Positions 43,600-54,748 of a stretch of 64,000 nucleotides of DNA are shown in pieces. Source of the stretch: Scolanthus callimorphus (lineage: Eukaryota; Cnidaria; Anthozoa; Actiniaria; Edwardsiidae); assembly GCA_033964015.1 (NCBI GenBank), contig CM066915.1:15044372-15108371 (forward strand). The letters are read 5' to 3'. The notes beneath the pieces were generated by a model, which saw nothing but the letters and a program-made list of their open reading frames with translations, did no database searches and was not told where the DNA came from. Each line of letters starts with the position of its first letter. The first letter of the stretch is position 1. The position numbers were made by a program, and so were the translations under genes.

Positions 43600-44100
43600 G
43601 CGTATTTCCTTTTTTATTTTCTCATATAGCTTTAAAACGAACGTTGAATGAAATAAATACTGCGAACGTAATCGTTGGAAGATTCTCTACACTTGGTGGG
43701 TCACATAAGCATTAGAAGTAGGTACTGCGCATGCGTATGTTTCCTACAACTCATCCCCAGAATAGTATGTTATTAAACGGTAAACTATGGTCATAACAAG
43801 GGTAGCCTGCTTGCAGGCGGTACTGAGTGTTTTTATCGCGGAAAACCCGGTCCGTTCGATGATCGGACGCCATCTTGGAATTTTGAGGCGCGCGGTCCTG
43901 CGCTCGCCTCCGGGACCGCGCGCCTCAAAATTCCAAGATGGCGTCCGATCATCGAACGGACCGGGTTTTCCGCGATAAAAACACCCAGTACCGCCTGCAA
44001 GCAGGCTACAACAAGGGCAAACAATGCATGAAACTTATTTAACTGTTAAATGAAACTTCTTACCTGCACTGCGTCCAGTTTGAAGTTTTATTTTAACATT
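43600..44100 (+). repeat. Dispersed repeat arm, inverted partner at 50,390-50,680
   Basis: The sequence GAACGTTGAATGAAATA, GATTCTCTACACT, CATAAGCATTAGAAGTA, GCGCATGCGTATGT and CAGTTTGAAGTTTT recurs in reverse orientation at 50,390-50,680. The copy here contains the insertion 43,803-44,008, which the partner lacks. Confidence 0.7.
43803..44008. mobile_element. 206-base near-perfect palindromic MITE with 8-9 base target duplication
   Basis: The arms start TAGCCTGCTTGCAGGCGGTAC and stay nearly complementary over about 95 bases to a centre near 43,907. AACAAGGG flanks the element at 43,795-43,802 and 44,010-44,017; counting one more base gives a 9-base duplication with one mismatch. The homologous empty site near 50,480-50,495 has a single copy. 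A 9-base duplication points to Mutator-like transposition, 8 bases to hAT. Confidence 0.85.
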
Positions 44101-44489
44101 TTAATAACGTTAAAATAGCATTGAGACACGGACGTTTTCTTAAGTGCCACAAAACAGCATATCTCAGATTTTCAGAAATAGTTTGCCAACTAAGTCAGAG
44201 ATTGTACCTCATACCTCGTGATGTTATTTAATCTTTCGCACTGAAGCCTGTCAGCAAGCTTGTGACTCCCTGAATGGCGTGGACAGAACTATACCAACTA
44301 TCAATAGGCACGTCAAGTCCTATGGGGGCGCAATCTAGACTTAGTAGGAACTAGTCAGTCTACTGTAGATGGTATTATAATATTCATCAATTATTCATGA
44401 AGCAAGTGTCCAATGAGAAGGCACAATTCAGGTTACATGACTAGCCTTGTAAACTGGATACAAGATCCATCAAACTAAAAGAGCGGGGA

Positions 44490-44690
44490 GGGCTTGAATA
44501 TTCAGCAGGGAAAGGGTGGGGTTGATGAATAATGACAATAGTTAATAGATCTATTAGTATTCTATAAATTTTTATAGAATACTAATATCGATATTAGTAT
44601 TCTATAAATATTTACAGAATACTAATAGATCTATTAACTATTGTCATTATTCATCAACCCACCCTTTCACTGCTGAACTATTCGAGTAAA
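44490..44690. repeat. AT-rich palindrome of about 200 bases
   Basis: Outer arms TTCAGCAG.GAAAGGGTGGG and GTTGATGAATAATGACAATA pair with the complement at 44,640-44,690. The inner part repeats TTAGTATTCTATAAA four times in alternating orientation around ATCGAT. It is a hairpin within a hairpin. Confidence 0.75.
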
Positions 44691-46399
44691 ATTACGACTA
44701 TGAAAAACATTACTCAAAACTTTAAGCAAGAAAAGCATTTGGCAAAACAAATGGTACAACAATTAGGCTAGTTGGTTTGTCGACAATAATAAACTGTATA
44801 AGAATAAGTTCAAGAACGGTTGCAAGCATACTAGTGTTCATTTGACCAGAAAGCTGTCTTATTATATAAAACTAACAGCATTAAAAAAGACGCGCATTTT
44901 CAATAAATAACCAGAGGGTCTGACTCAGTTGAACTGCTTTCCCTCCACTGCCTTTCCAACAATTTCTTGACCTCGTCTTGTTCACTTGCTCCATTGTTCT
45001 ATCTTTTCCAATCCCTCTGCGTGCAATGCTTTCGAAACCAGTTTGGAAACCTTAAACACATGGAAATAGTTCGATATTTAATGTATTTTACATTTAATTT
45101 AACAACAAGTCTGATAAAGCAAAGTCGCTATACTCAGAATAAAACTAACCTTCATTTCTTGCTCGATTGTTGTCTAAAAAAGCTCGACCATATAGTTCGC
45201 ATCTCCTGCATGTTACTCGTATCGGTACGAATGCCTCCAACTGCTGTGCTGCCGTGTTTTAGACTTTCGGAAAGTCCCATCCCGACACACGATTTTGAAG
45301 AGCAGAGAAAGCGACTTGTGACGAGTTTGGCGTACCAAAAGCGCTACGCTGCACTTTTTTTTTACAGTACTTAGCATCGACTGAATAAATTTCATTGTAC
45401 AACTTTCGGCCAAAGTTGATAACAAAAGTCAGTTCATTATGTGTATTACATCATTTACAACAAAAGGCCTATTCATTGTCATCAATAAAACAAAAGAATC
45501 CTAAAAACCTTTTCAACTGAATTGAATTCATCCTGCTTTGGATTTTCAATAGTACTTCAAATTGTTTTCAACAAAAGAATACAAACAAAGAATTTTCAAC
45601 AAAGAGTTGTTGTCTTGACATATCATAAGTCATTTACAATATTCGCGTCCGATTTGTATGGAATTTACAATTTCTCGTCCTGCGGCCTCGAAATTGTAAA
45701 TCCCATACAAATCGGCCGCTCATATTGTAAATAGTACTTATTACACAGGGCACAAAGGGCAAGTTATGGCCAAGCAACAAGAAACAAGCTACAAAGACAC
45801 AAGAACGTCGCAGCTACAGCAGAGCGAAAAGAAGACTACAAATGTCGTAAATGCAAGACAAGCTATAGTGAATATAGCAAAATGTGACAATCGTCTCGAC
45901 CAAGCTGCGTGTTGAATCGCTGCTTGAGTAATTATACTAGACTGCATTTGAACAACCCAGTTTATAATCATGAGTGGGTTATATATGATTGTGTAGTAAG
46001 TTCTGTCAATATGTATTAGCCCTCGACCAGCCCAGTGCTTCTTCTACGTCCCTAACATACTTTGTAGCAGAAAGGCTCGTTTAGAAAAAAATGTTGAACC
46101 ATGCCACACTAAAGAGCAAAAATTGGAGACCCCTTTCGAGGTTGTCCATGGTAAGCGCTGCAAGACTAAGCAAACCACTGCACACGGCATAATGCGTTGG
46201 TGACTTTGTCATTATAGCGTTTTCCCCTTGGAGCTGTTCCATGGGCTTTCACCACTGCTGACGGTGTCCTGTAAAGACGAGCAAATGCTCCGATGCATGT
46301 TCTTGAAAGTACATCACATACTCTAATGACACCAGACCAGAATGACGAACTGACTACATTATCCACGAAATGACAATGCCCTTCTACGACTACTTGTTG
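44691..46399. repeat. Intron 3 stretch with a foldback at 45,636-45,732
   Basis: CCGATTTGTATGGAATTTAC followed by AATTTC pairs with GAAATTGTAAATCCCATACA around a CGTCCTGCGGCC loop. No gene was seen in the rest of the stretch. Confidence 0.5.
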
Positions 46400-46595
46400 C
46401 AGAAACAGTAATCACAGAACGACATTACGAAGCGATGAAAGGCGTAACGCTGGCAACCACGAAGGTGGCTATCAGAGGATACTCGGGCGAAGGAAAAGGT
46501 CCCGCGTTGCCCTTGGCGGGCAAGTTTAAGGCAAAACTAGCCTGGGGTGACAAAGAAGTAGACGAGATGGTGTACGTGGTCCGAGGTAGTGGAGG

Positions 46596-48092
46596 GTGGC
46601 GCTGCTAAGCAGACAGGCCACGGAAAGCCTGGGCCTAATAGAGTATCATTTAGAGGCCGTCAAGGTTACAACACCCGCGGCGAAGAAAGAAAACCAAAGC
46701 TACCCTGATTGTATCGTAGAGGAATACCGCGACGTGTTCACAGGTATCGGTAAGCTGAAAGGGGTAAAGGTGAAGCTACACGTCGACCCGGAGGCAAGGG
46801 GTGTGGTGCAGAAGCAAAGAAGAATAGCGATTCCGCTGCAAGAAAAGTTCGACGAGCTTCTGAACAAGTGGGAAGAGATGGATATCATCGAGGAAGCAGG
46901 TGAAGAGCCTACGGTTTGGTGCAGCAATGTGGTCATCACCCCAAAGAAAGATGGAGAAAGCATCAGAGCTAGCCTAGACATGACTGATGCTAATCGATAC
47001 ATCAAGAGGACCAGGCACGCCATTCCCACGCTGAGAGAGCTAGAAACAAGGCTGAATGGCGCGAAGTATTTTTCGCATCTGGACATGAACGACGGGTACA
47101 TGCAGCTGGAGCTCGCAGAGGAAAGCAGGAAAGTAACCACCTTCTACACACCCAGGGGCCTCAAGCGGTTTAAGAGGCTTCACTTCGGAGTCAACAGCGC
47201 AGCGGAGATATTTAACGAAGAAGTCAGGAAGGTGGTGGCTCAGGAGCCAAACGCCATAAGCATATACGACATAGTAGTCTACGGATCAAAGCAAGAGGCG
47301 CATGATCGGGCGTTAAAGCACGTACTGCAGCTGTGGAGGGAGCACGGCCTAACGCTCAGCCTAAAGAAGAGCCGGTTCAATTTGACGTCAGTCAACTTCT
47401 TTGGAAAGCTATTTACGAGCGAGGGTATTGCTCCAGTCCCAGACAAAGTAGCAGCCCTGAAAGCGGCCGGACCGCCAGAGTCAACAGCGGAGGTCCGCTC
47501 CTTTTTGTTCTTCGCAGGGGCAAACGCCGACTTCATGGAAGGGTTTGCACAAGAAACGGCGCCCATGAGAGAACTACTTAAGAAAGATGCGGAGTTCGTC
47601 TGGACGGAAGAGTGCCAGCGGTCGTTCGAGAGTGTCAAGGCTCTCCTATCGGGAGAGACGGTGATGGCGTACTTCGATCCACAGAGAAAGACACGGTTGA
47701 AGACAGATGCAGGGCCCAACGGAATAGCCGTCACCTTGAAGCAGTATGACCCTGTAGTTAGACGGTGGAGGCCGGTGTCCTATCGTTCCAGGGCACTCAC
47801 AGACACGGAACAGCGGTACTCTCAGCTGGAAAAAGAAGCTAAGGCGGTAGAATGGGGCATTCTGACAAACCAGATTTACCTGTATGGCCTAAGAGACCCC
47901 TTCGGAGTAGACACAGACCACAAGCCGTTGGTACCGTTGCTGGCTAGTCATCGCGCAACAGCGCCGCTCCGAATCGAAAGAATGAGAGTAAGTCAACAAG
48001 GATTCAACTCAGCCTCAACTACATACCTGGTAAGAGGGCAGGAATGGAGAACAACGAGGCTGACTACCATTCGAGGCACACGGAGCAAGTGA
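46596..48092 (+). pseudogene. pol: Ty3 reverse transcriptase and RNase H, one catalytic Asp missing
   Basis: The 498-residue frame starts within the protease-to-RT junction (ALLSRQATESLGLI). RT motifs follow: SNVVITPKKDGESIRASLDM, FSHLDMNDGYMQL (first catalytic Asp), FKRLHFGVNSAAEIF, and then SIYDIVVYG where the family has a YxDD-type box with two Asp residues. One Asp codon is absent without a frame change, so this copy is probably catalytically dead. RNase H follows, with LKTDAGPNGIAVTL and TDTEQRYSQLEKEAKAVEW. Frameshifts lie upstream near 46,590 and downstream near 48,050. Confidence 0.88.
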
Positions 48093-49223
48093 TCAAAGTA
48101 CACGGCAGGGACAAGCCGGAGATAGTAGCGACCGAGTCGGAAGATGAGTTTGAAAGAGAGATCATGGCCGTGGTACGAGAATCGGTGCCGGATGCTGTGA
48201 CAATGCAAGAGTTACTAGAGGAGAAACATCGGGACCCGGAGTTGACGGAGCTTAAGAAGGCTATCTCAAGAGGATACTTTACTACGGAAGAGAAGAAGTT
48301 GCTGGGTGCGGGATATGACCCAGTGTTCACAGAGCTAGCAGTCGTGGGTGGGCTTATAGTAGTAAGAGGAGCAAGAATAGTGGTACCCCGCTCGCTGAGA
48401 GAGAAGGTGGTCCAGTTGGCTCGTGAGGGCCACCAGGGCATCACCAAGACCAAAGAGTACTTACGCACTCGGATGTGGTTCCGGGGCTTAGACAGAATGG
48501 TACAAGCACACATCCAGCACTGCCACACCCATGTCGTTTGGTGACGGCAGCACACGAGAGAGAGCCTCTTCGTATGACCCCAGTACCGGCAGAGACCTGG
48601 CAGGAGGTAGCTATGGACTTCTGGGGACCCATACATACTGGTGAATATATCCTAGTGGTAGTTTGCAAACAGTCCAGATGGGCTGAACTGGAGTTCGTCT
48701 CAGGCACGAGTGCCAGGGCAGTGGCACCCAAGTTAGATCGGATGTTTTCGTCTCTCGGCATCCCGGTCAAGGTGGGAAGTGACAATGGTCCACCGTTTAA
48801 CGGAGAGGAGTTTGAAGACTTTAGTAAGTCCTCGGGTTCAGCCACAAACCCAAGACGCCATTAAATCCCCAAGCAAACGGCGAGGCAGAGCAGTTCATGA
48901 GAATCGTCAAGAAGCTATACCAAGTTTTGAGGCTGACAGGTGCCAACTTCAAGCAGGAGGCCTACCGTTTCCTTCGGGCATACCGGACAACACTACACTG
49001 CACTACAAAGGTAGCACCGGCTGACATCATGTTTCCCAATCGCAAGTTCCGTACCAGACTGCCGATGGGGAGAACACCGCGTGAACTGGATTTCGAGGAG
49101 TTGTACCAAAGAGATCTGGAGAAGAAAATGAAGATGAAAAGCTATGCGGACAGAAAACGACAAGTGAAAACCTCAGACATACAAGTGGGAGATTCAAGTC
49201 CTGGTAAGGCGCAAGGAGACTAA
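48044..49223 (+). pseudogene. pol: Ty3 integrase, frameshifted
   Basis: The N-terminal zinc-binding part reads REGHQGITKTKEYLRTRMWF and ends HCHT. The core has VAMDFWGPIH (first Asp), KVGSDNGPPFNGEEF (second Asp) and, after a frame change near 48,835-48,870, NPQANGEAEQF with the Glu. The C-terminal part (48,897-49,223) has AYRTTLHCTTKVAPADIMF, as expected. The three acidic residues are all present. Another frameshift separates the zinc part from the core near 48,535. Confidence 0.85.
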
Positions 49224-49650
49224 CAAGGGAACGCCAGCTTACGAAAGAGAAGCCCTTGAGGTGCAGTTCCGCAAAGGATCACAAGTGGTGGCAAGGAGAA
49301 CAGATGGCAGTGCTATCACACGCACTACAGCGCATTTCGAGAAAGTACCATACAGCTCAGAACAGGAGGCCAATAAGTGGATGTCGGCACGAGCACAGGT
49401 GCCAGAAGGACCCAGACATACGCCAGAAGAGGGAATGCGGACGGTGGGAGACGATCATCCCGGAACGCAGGAGATCACATCGAAGAAACACCAGGTGGAA
49501 CACGACACAGTGGATCCGACAAGCGAGGAGGGGTGTAACAAAGAGACAGAAGGCCCAGCAAAGGAAGGCGAAATCCGAAGAAGCAGCCGACAACGCAAAG
49601 ATCCTGCTACTTACTTACGAGAGAAGTATCCAGAGCACAAGCTAGTATAG
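49224..49650 (+). CDS. C-terminal tail of the Ty3 polyprotein
   Basis: An open frame at 49,261-49,650 has VQFRKGSQVVARRTDGSAIT (integrase tail, GPF/GPY-like position) and ends SRQRKDPATYLREKY, a basic tail. The frame differs from the upstream integrase, so a frameshift lies near 49,200-49,260. Confidence 0.5.
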
Positions 49651-49798
49651 AAAGTATTCACGTTCATAACATGAAGTATCAAAACTGGAGAGTTCTTACG
49701 GTTATTGAATTTGTATTCGTTAAGTTTTCGTTTTTTTTTTAATTTCAAGCTTGTTACTGTTCAAGCCGCCCCTTATTCAAAGTAAAGCATGGGGAGAA

Positions 49799-49977
49799 TG
49801 TAGTATAGTCACGGTAGGGACTAGGGCCCAGTGACCCGATGCATCATGGGTCATCTGCAGGCCAGGATACTTAGTCTTAGAGAGAGCCAATATTGCGGCC
49901 ATTGTTGTGTAGTTCAGCTTGCATTATTAAAGAGTCTACAATTGTTGTCAGAAAAAGTCCGTCTCTATATTTTCACA
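49799..49977 (+). repeat. 3' LTR of the Ty3 element (about 179 bases)
   Basis: It starts TGTAGTATAG right after the purine tract and ends TTTTCACA, giving TG...CA boundaries. An AATATT/TATTAAAG region lies inside. The 5' LTR is missing, so length is judged from boundaries only. Confidence 0.6.
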
Positions 49978-49984
49978 GAAAACT

Positions 49985-50330
49985 GTCAGCTAGAAACTTT
50001 GTGACAGGATTTTCTCGACCTCTTGGGTTAACTGAGCTGTGTATGGGTCCCATGCGCTTGAAGCATATTCTAGAAGTGGTCTTACTAGGCCAAAATAAGC
50101 AGCTTGCTTTTGATTGGAGTACATGTCTGGAGATTGCGCCTGAAGAGGCCCAGTGCAGCTTGCATGCTCGCACGACACACGATGCCCTGTACGTGTCGAT
50201 TCCATCGTAAATCACAGGAAATCGTGACGCCTAGGTACTTGGTGAGCTTGACAAATTCAAGAGGACAGTCCCCAAGGAAGAACAAGTGGGAGAAATTATA
50301 ACGAGTTCTTCTGGTTATCCTAATCATCTT
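49985..50330 (-). pseudogene. C-terminal fragment of a CR1/Jockey-like LINE reverse transcriptase
   Basis: The minus strand reads LTKYLGVTISCDLRWNRHVQ, then ASMQAALGLFRRNL, and in another frame YFGLVRPLLEYASSAWDPYT. These are the standard thumb-region blocks of LINE reverse transcriptases. It abuts the Ty3 LTR; one element may have inserted into the other. Confidence 0.8.
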
Positions 50331-50389
50331 GCATTTCCTGGGCGCAAAGCTCGTGCAGGCATGGCTTTTCCCGCCTTGTTTTGCGGGTT

Positions 50390-50680
50390 CAACGTTCTTT
50401 TAATTTTATCAAATTGTTAACAGAAAACTTCAAACTGGACGCAGTGCAGGCAAAAAGTTTATTAACTTCCATACATTGTTTGCTCTTGTTGTGACCAAAG
50501 TTTACCGTTCAATAACACACTATTCTGGGACTGTGAGTTGTAGGACACATACGCATGCGCAGTAGCTACTTCTAATGCTTATGTGAGCCACTTACCTAAC
50601 GGGTAGTGTAGAGAATCTTTCGACGATTACGTTTGCAGCATCTATTTCATGCAACGTTCGTTTTAATGCCATGAAAAAAT
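50390..50680 (-). repeat. Inverted copy of the 43,600-44,100 repeat (empty MITE site)
   Basis: It matches the other copy in reverse complement, including ACGCAGTGCAGG and CATACGCATGCGCAGTAGC, but has no palindromic insertion at the site near 50,487. Confidence 0.7.
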
Positions 50681-50689
50681 AAACATAAA

Positions 50690-51479
50690 TGAAGTTGCTT
50701 TCGTTTGGCCTAAAACAGAAAAAAAGTCGAAACGTTTCAGTCTCCGGCAAAAGTGCTTTTATAGGAAATGTATTAACTAAATTACAGAAACGGAGTTCGT
50801 CCGAGCTCCACTGCCTTCACTTCAGCCTACGGGCTTGTTACAGTAAAAACCCGCGTGCAATAACCTACAATTTTCAAGGTTTGGCAAAGCAGGTTCTTAT
50901 ATATTGGGGTAGTTATTAGCAGTTTAGGCTAAATAGGTTCTTAATTAGGTTCTTAATTTCTTTGGGGGAGACATGGTTGTTGATTACCATACAAAAGTAT
51001 AAAATATGCTTTGTCTTTCATTATAAAAGTATTTATTGCCAAAAGTTAAACAAAACTTATTAAAGCAATGAATATGAAATGTACCTTTTCAACAAGAACT
51101 GTAAAATAAATAAATTCAAAATAAATGAAAATCACAAAAATTGAATAGAAAAAAAATTAACAAAATAATCAATACGTACATTTTGAAAATAAACAAACAA
51201 CAGTTGACTATTATATTATAACATTTACAGGTCAAGGGCTTCCATATTGTCTATCACAGATTTAAATGATACTTTAGGCAGAGTTCTTGGTACCCAGTTC
51301 CTGAAACAGTTTCCTGAAAAATTCTGGCTTGGGGGCAAAAGCTCTCTCCAAGCAAGTCCAGTCCACATTTTAGAGTTCAAAGAGTAGGCCCACAAAGATT
51401 AAAAAGAATATAGATCCAGTCCCTGTGGCTTGATCTTGTCATCCTTAGAACCATCAGCAGCACCTGACAAAATCTGGCT
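50690..51479. other. AT-rich sequence without recognised gene
   Basis: No gene or clear repeat recognised. Confidence 0.3.
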
Positions 51480-52260
51480 TGGAGGCGAGCTCTCTCCATG
51501 CACGCCCTGCCCACTGTGTCATTAAGATCCTTCTGTTTTTTGCTGAGATCAATTGTCGTGTCACATTTCTAGGTTTTCCTCTTTCTCTAACCACATCTGC
51601 ATTGCCTCTGCAATCTTCAGTTTGATCATTCTTCCAGATCCTGCATCAACTGGTTGAACTTTATCTGTGTGATTATCAAGTAGCAAATAAACTCATTTTA
51701 GTGCTCATTTTTCTACATGCTTCATGGAATGCCTGTGCTTGTTGGAAGCCAACATTATCAGCAAACAACACTTTCATCCTCAAGTCCATTCCTCAGGGTA
51801 TGCTTGGTCCACTGCAAGTTAACCTCAGCATCCATCCAAGCATTAATCTGGAAGTAAACATCAACATCATGATCATATTTCTCTCGTTCATCACTTGATA
51901 CATTGCCTTTCCCCCTGAAAATTATTGCAGGTTTAACTGTTTGCTGTCCTTCTGCCCTAATGCAGAGCTGAAGTGTAGCTTGTCTCTTATCTAGGCCAGA
52001 CCCTGGCTGGGAAATCCAGACTTGCTTGTTTCCTTCGATTGCATAGGTCTTATCTTGTTCCACGACAAATGGCAATGGTACCTGGTCAACATTTAGTCTA
52101 TTCTTTGGGAGCCATCGACCATATTCTTGTCTACAACAACTTTGTCCCTTCTTCATTTGGACTGAACTGCCCTTCTAAGGTCTCTATGAAACCTTTGAAT
52201 GGTATCCCTTCCATCGTTAGCTGCATTCTTCTTTTTGTTAACACGCCGGGTCAGCTGTCA
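51480..52260 (-). pseudogene. pogo/Tigger-like DDE transposase relic
   Basis: The minus strand reads RVNKKKNAANDG, then IQRFHRDLRRAVQ, then a frame change into GRWLPKNRLNVDQVPLPFVV and GLDKRQATLQLCIRAEGQQ, and KPAIIFRGKGNVS. The NVDQ segment holds the first Asp of the DDE triad. After a further break near 51,758 'VLFADNVGFQQAQAFHEAC' is recognisable. This is the pogo/CENP-B/Jerky superfamily. Stops and frame changes make it a relic. Confidence 0.75.
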
Positions 52261-53241
52261 CACGCAATCGGCCATCAGCTTGAAGCCAAAAATGTCTTCC
52301 GGGGCCGGGTGTTTTCCGCGGGGTACTGGGAACTACTTTATTGGGGTATATAAATGGCTCGCTGTGGCTTCTGGGTTTTCGCGTGCCGATTTCATGAACA
52401 AACAGCCAGAATACGGTAAGAATAAGCTTTGCATTGATACCAAACATGGCTATATAAACCTGATTTAGACTTCTCAGATCAAACACGCGTTCGGCATACG
52501 ATAGAACTCGTAGATTTTCCTGTAAATTGCCCCATTTTGGGATTCAAAAGGCTTTTTCGCATGGCACAATCGACGATCGAGATGTGGAATTCTAGTTTGA
52601 GGACTTATCAGGTAAGAATCGTATGGTTTTGGATTTTTGATAAATACATTCCTTATTGAGAAATTTTCGAAAATCCGAATGACCTTGATGCGTAATCGGT
52701 TCTTATCGATTGCTCTTCGCGTTGTATTTTAGTGATCCGGCTACAATGCCTAGGAAGCGAAACAGCAATTTCCCCGTCTGCATATACGCAAAGAAGAAGA
52801 AGGTAATTCTTGTTCGATTATCGAGGAAAACATTAAGGCTCTTTCTGAAGTCAAAATCCAGCAGCAAGAGTTCCGTAGGCTGAAGGAAAGGTATTATATC
52901 TAGCGAGTTAGGCTGACCCCAAGTCGCGTGATTATGCCAAGACTATTCACTCGTAAATAAACATGTATAAAAACTATAATTTGATCTTTATTGGTTTACT
53001 TTTGTACCAAACTAATGCTAGATGTATTATTGTTGCAATGTTTGTGTTTAACGAGTCGATTTTCCCGACGCATCGTTATTTTTTAGACAAATGTTATATT
53101 TTGGATGAAATATTAAATTCTTATCAAAACTAGCCCATTATTATTGTTCGCATGTAGTAGGAATCTGTATGTTGATCAGCGCCACTTAAACTCTGAATTT
53201 AATTCAATCTTAAATCCTCAATTCTTTCTTTATATTTTATT
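52261..53241. other. Sequence without recognised gene
   Basis: The stretch between two pogo-like pieces holds no convincing coding sequence. A short open piece near 52,747-52,802 (MPRKRNSNFPVCIYAKKKK) ends at a GTAATT and may be a chance ORF. Confidence 0.3.
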
Positions 53242-53517
53242 TTAAGGGAAATGTCCTGAGACAGAAGGCGGAGAATAAGAGCAAACTCTCCCTGTATAGT
53301 TCCTCCAGGGTGTGTTTTGCTTCGATTTGCTTTGCTTAGCTCGGAGACCCCAATACGAACGTCCGAAACGCTGTTTTAGCACATCGAATGGTTCTAGTGA
53401 GCTTTCGATCAACTCCATAAGGCTTCGGGGATCTTCCTCCTCCATAGAAACATTCTCCTGCGCCAGGATTTCGTCCACAAATTGCTCCGTAGTAATCGTA
53501 GTAAATCTTCTAGCCAT
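53242..53517 (-). CDS. Hypothetical ORF downstream of the HTH relic
   Basis: A 91-codon minus-strand frame begins MARRFTTITTEQFVDEILAQ seven bases after the stop of the pogo HTH ORF. It is acidic in the middle (SMEEEDPRSL) and basic afterwards (RAKQSKSKQ). No family is recognised; it may be part of the same decayed transposon gene. Confidence 0.25.
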   Translation of the reverse strand: MARRFTTITTEQFVDEILAQENVSMEEEDPRSLMELIESSLEPFDVLKQRFGRSYWGLRAKQSKSKQNTPWRNYTGRVCSYSPPSVSGHFP

Positions 53518-53523
53518 TTTGTT

Positions 53524-53784
53524 TTAGTATTTATTTGAGATCCCGCTGACCATATCGCGGGCGCTAAGTGGCCGATTGAAATCGACAGCTGAGCCGGTGT
53601 GTTGTGTTCTCCTCCTCAAGGAAATGTTGTGCTTGCGTTTGAATCGTTGAAGCCAATTATTACTTGCTTTGAACTTGTCTGCTGCTTCTTTACCATAGCA
53701 GCTATCTATTTTGTTTTTCATCTTCTTCCTCAAAATTCTACAAGAGAACGGAGACTGGGTCGGGATTATTTCGGCGTTCTTCAA
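53524..53784 (-). pseudogene. CENP-B-type HTH domain of a pogo-like transposase
   Basis: The frame contains AADKFKASNNWLQRFKRKHN followed by ISLRRRT, the second DNA-binding helix-turn-helix typical of pogo/Tigger/CENP-B proteins. After RRRT the text diverges from the expected continuation. The catalytic relic 1.3 kb further on (51,480-52,260) could be the rest of this gene separated by an insertion, or another copy. Confidence 0.65.
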
Positions 53785-54744
53785 GAAGGTTTGTATAAGT
53801 TTATGGGCAAGGGTGATGTTATTCTCTGCGGTGACTTTAACGCCAGAAACTGCAGTTGATCCATATTGTGTTGGTGTAACTGATGCTGTGGATAACTCTT
53901 TTGGGGAACGTCAATCCAATGATGCCCACGTGAATGCGTACGGGAAAGCACTTGTAGATGTTTGTTGTGGTAATGGATTGGTTATCTTGAATGCCAGGGT
54001 TAGGGGTGATTATTCGGGTCAGTTTACGTGTCATACTTTTAACGGTGCAAGTGTTGTTGATTACGTAGCCGTGTCTGATGAGCTGTTCTCTTCTGTTGAT
54101 TATTTTTCTGTGTCGGCATTGACTGAGTTTTCCCATCATTGTTTTCTGATCTTTGCTTTAACGGCGACGTTACCTACTTTTTAATCAGCGCCGTTAGATG
54201 TGACCCCCTTACCGGCTCGCTTTGTTTGGAATAATGATATGAGAGAGACTTTGGGTAGTACACTTAACAACGCGGAAGTTCGTGACAAACTGTCCAGTTT
54301 ATTTCCTAATTCAGGTACGAGTGAGTCGAGTGTTAATCAGCTTGTTACTAGTTTTACTGATGTCATTGTTGATGCGGCGAGAAATGTTGCTCCTTTAAGG
54401 AAGCGAAAAGTGCGTAGGAGGTCCAGTCGTACAATACAGTCCCAGCAGTGGTGTGATCAGGATTGTTACTCTCTTAAAAGGAATTTGCGGAATTTGGGCA
54501 ATTTGTTGTCACGCTATCCACGTGACCCTTTCATACGAGGTCGTTTCTTTAGTGCTAAAAAGGAGTACAAGCGTTTCATCAAACGGTCGGAACGGCGTTT
54601 CCATAGTGGTTTATTGGAACAAGTCTCTGTTTTACAGGAAAGTAATCCCAAAGGTTTTTGGGATTTGGTCGATTAAGGTGAAGAAGGCTACTGGAATACC
54701 GAAAGAGGTCTCTCCGTCCGATTGGTTTAAGTATTTCAAGAGTC
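53737..54744 (+). pseudogene. LINE endonuclease and linker
   Basis: The AP-type endonuclease C-terminal half is seen: RRLGRDYFGVLQEGLYKFMG, DVILCGDFNARN, and after a frame change VVDYVAVSDELFSS and TEFSHHCFL. GDFNAR holds a catalytic Asp-Asn pair, and SHH matches the terminal SDH-type His motif. A second frame (54,200-54,676) has the linker SSRTIQSQQWCDQDCYSLKR and PKGFWDLVD. The piece ends at the first TTAA MITE. Confidence 0.75.
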
Positions 54745-54748
54745 TTAA

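Larger units (their letters stand above)
46400..49977 (+). mobile_element. Ty3/gypsy LTR retrotransposon, 5'-truncated
   Basis: The element begins inside the protease region (about 46,440, 'RGYSGEGKG', 'VYVVRGSGG') and lacks gag and the 5' LTR. Pol is followed by a purine-rich tract (GCATGGGGAGAA) and a 3' LTR at 49,799-49,977. Several frameshifts split pol into pieces. Codon use and base composition are less AT-rich than the surroundings, typical of an independent element. Confidence 0.85.

Noticed and set aside
43803..44008. Two identical-looking ORFs (43,787 plus and 43,833 minus strand)
   Set aside because: They give the same peptide because the MITE is palindromic; this is not a gene.
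45000..46400. Search for Dicer exon 4 in intron 3 and beyond
   Set aside because: No segment resembling the next Dicer block was seen by eye between 41,512 and 64,000. It is left as not found rather than absent.
46700..48845. Minus-strand ORFs of 134-190 codons over the Ty3 pol gene
   Set aside because: They are antisense shadows of reverse transcriptase and integrase and are rich in serine and leucine, with no family.
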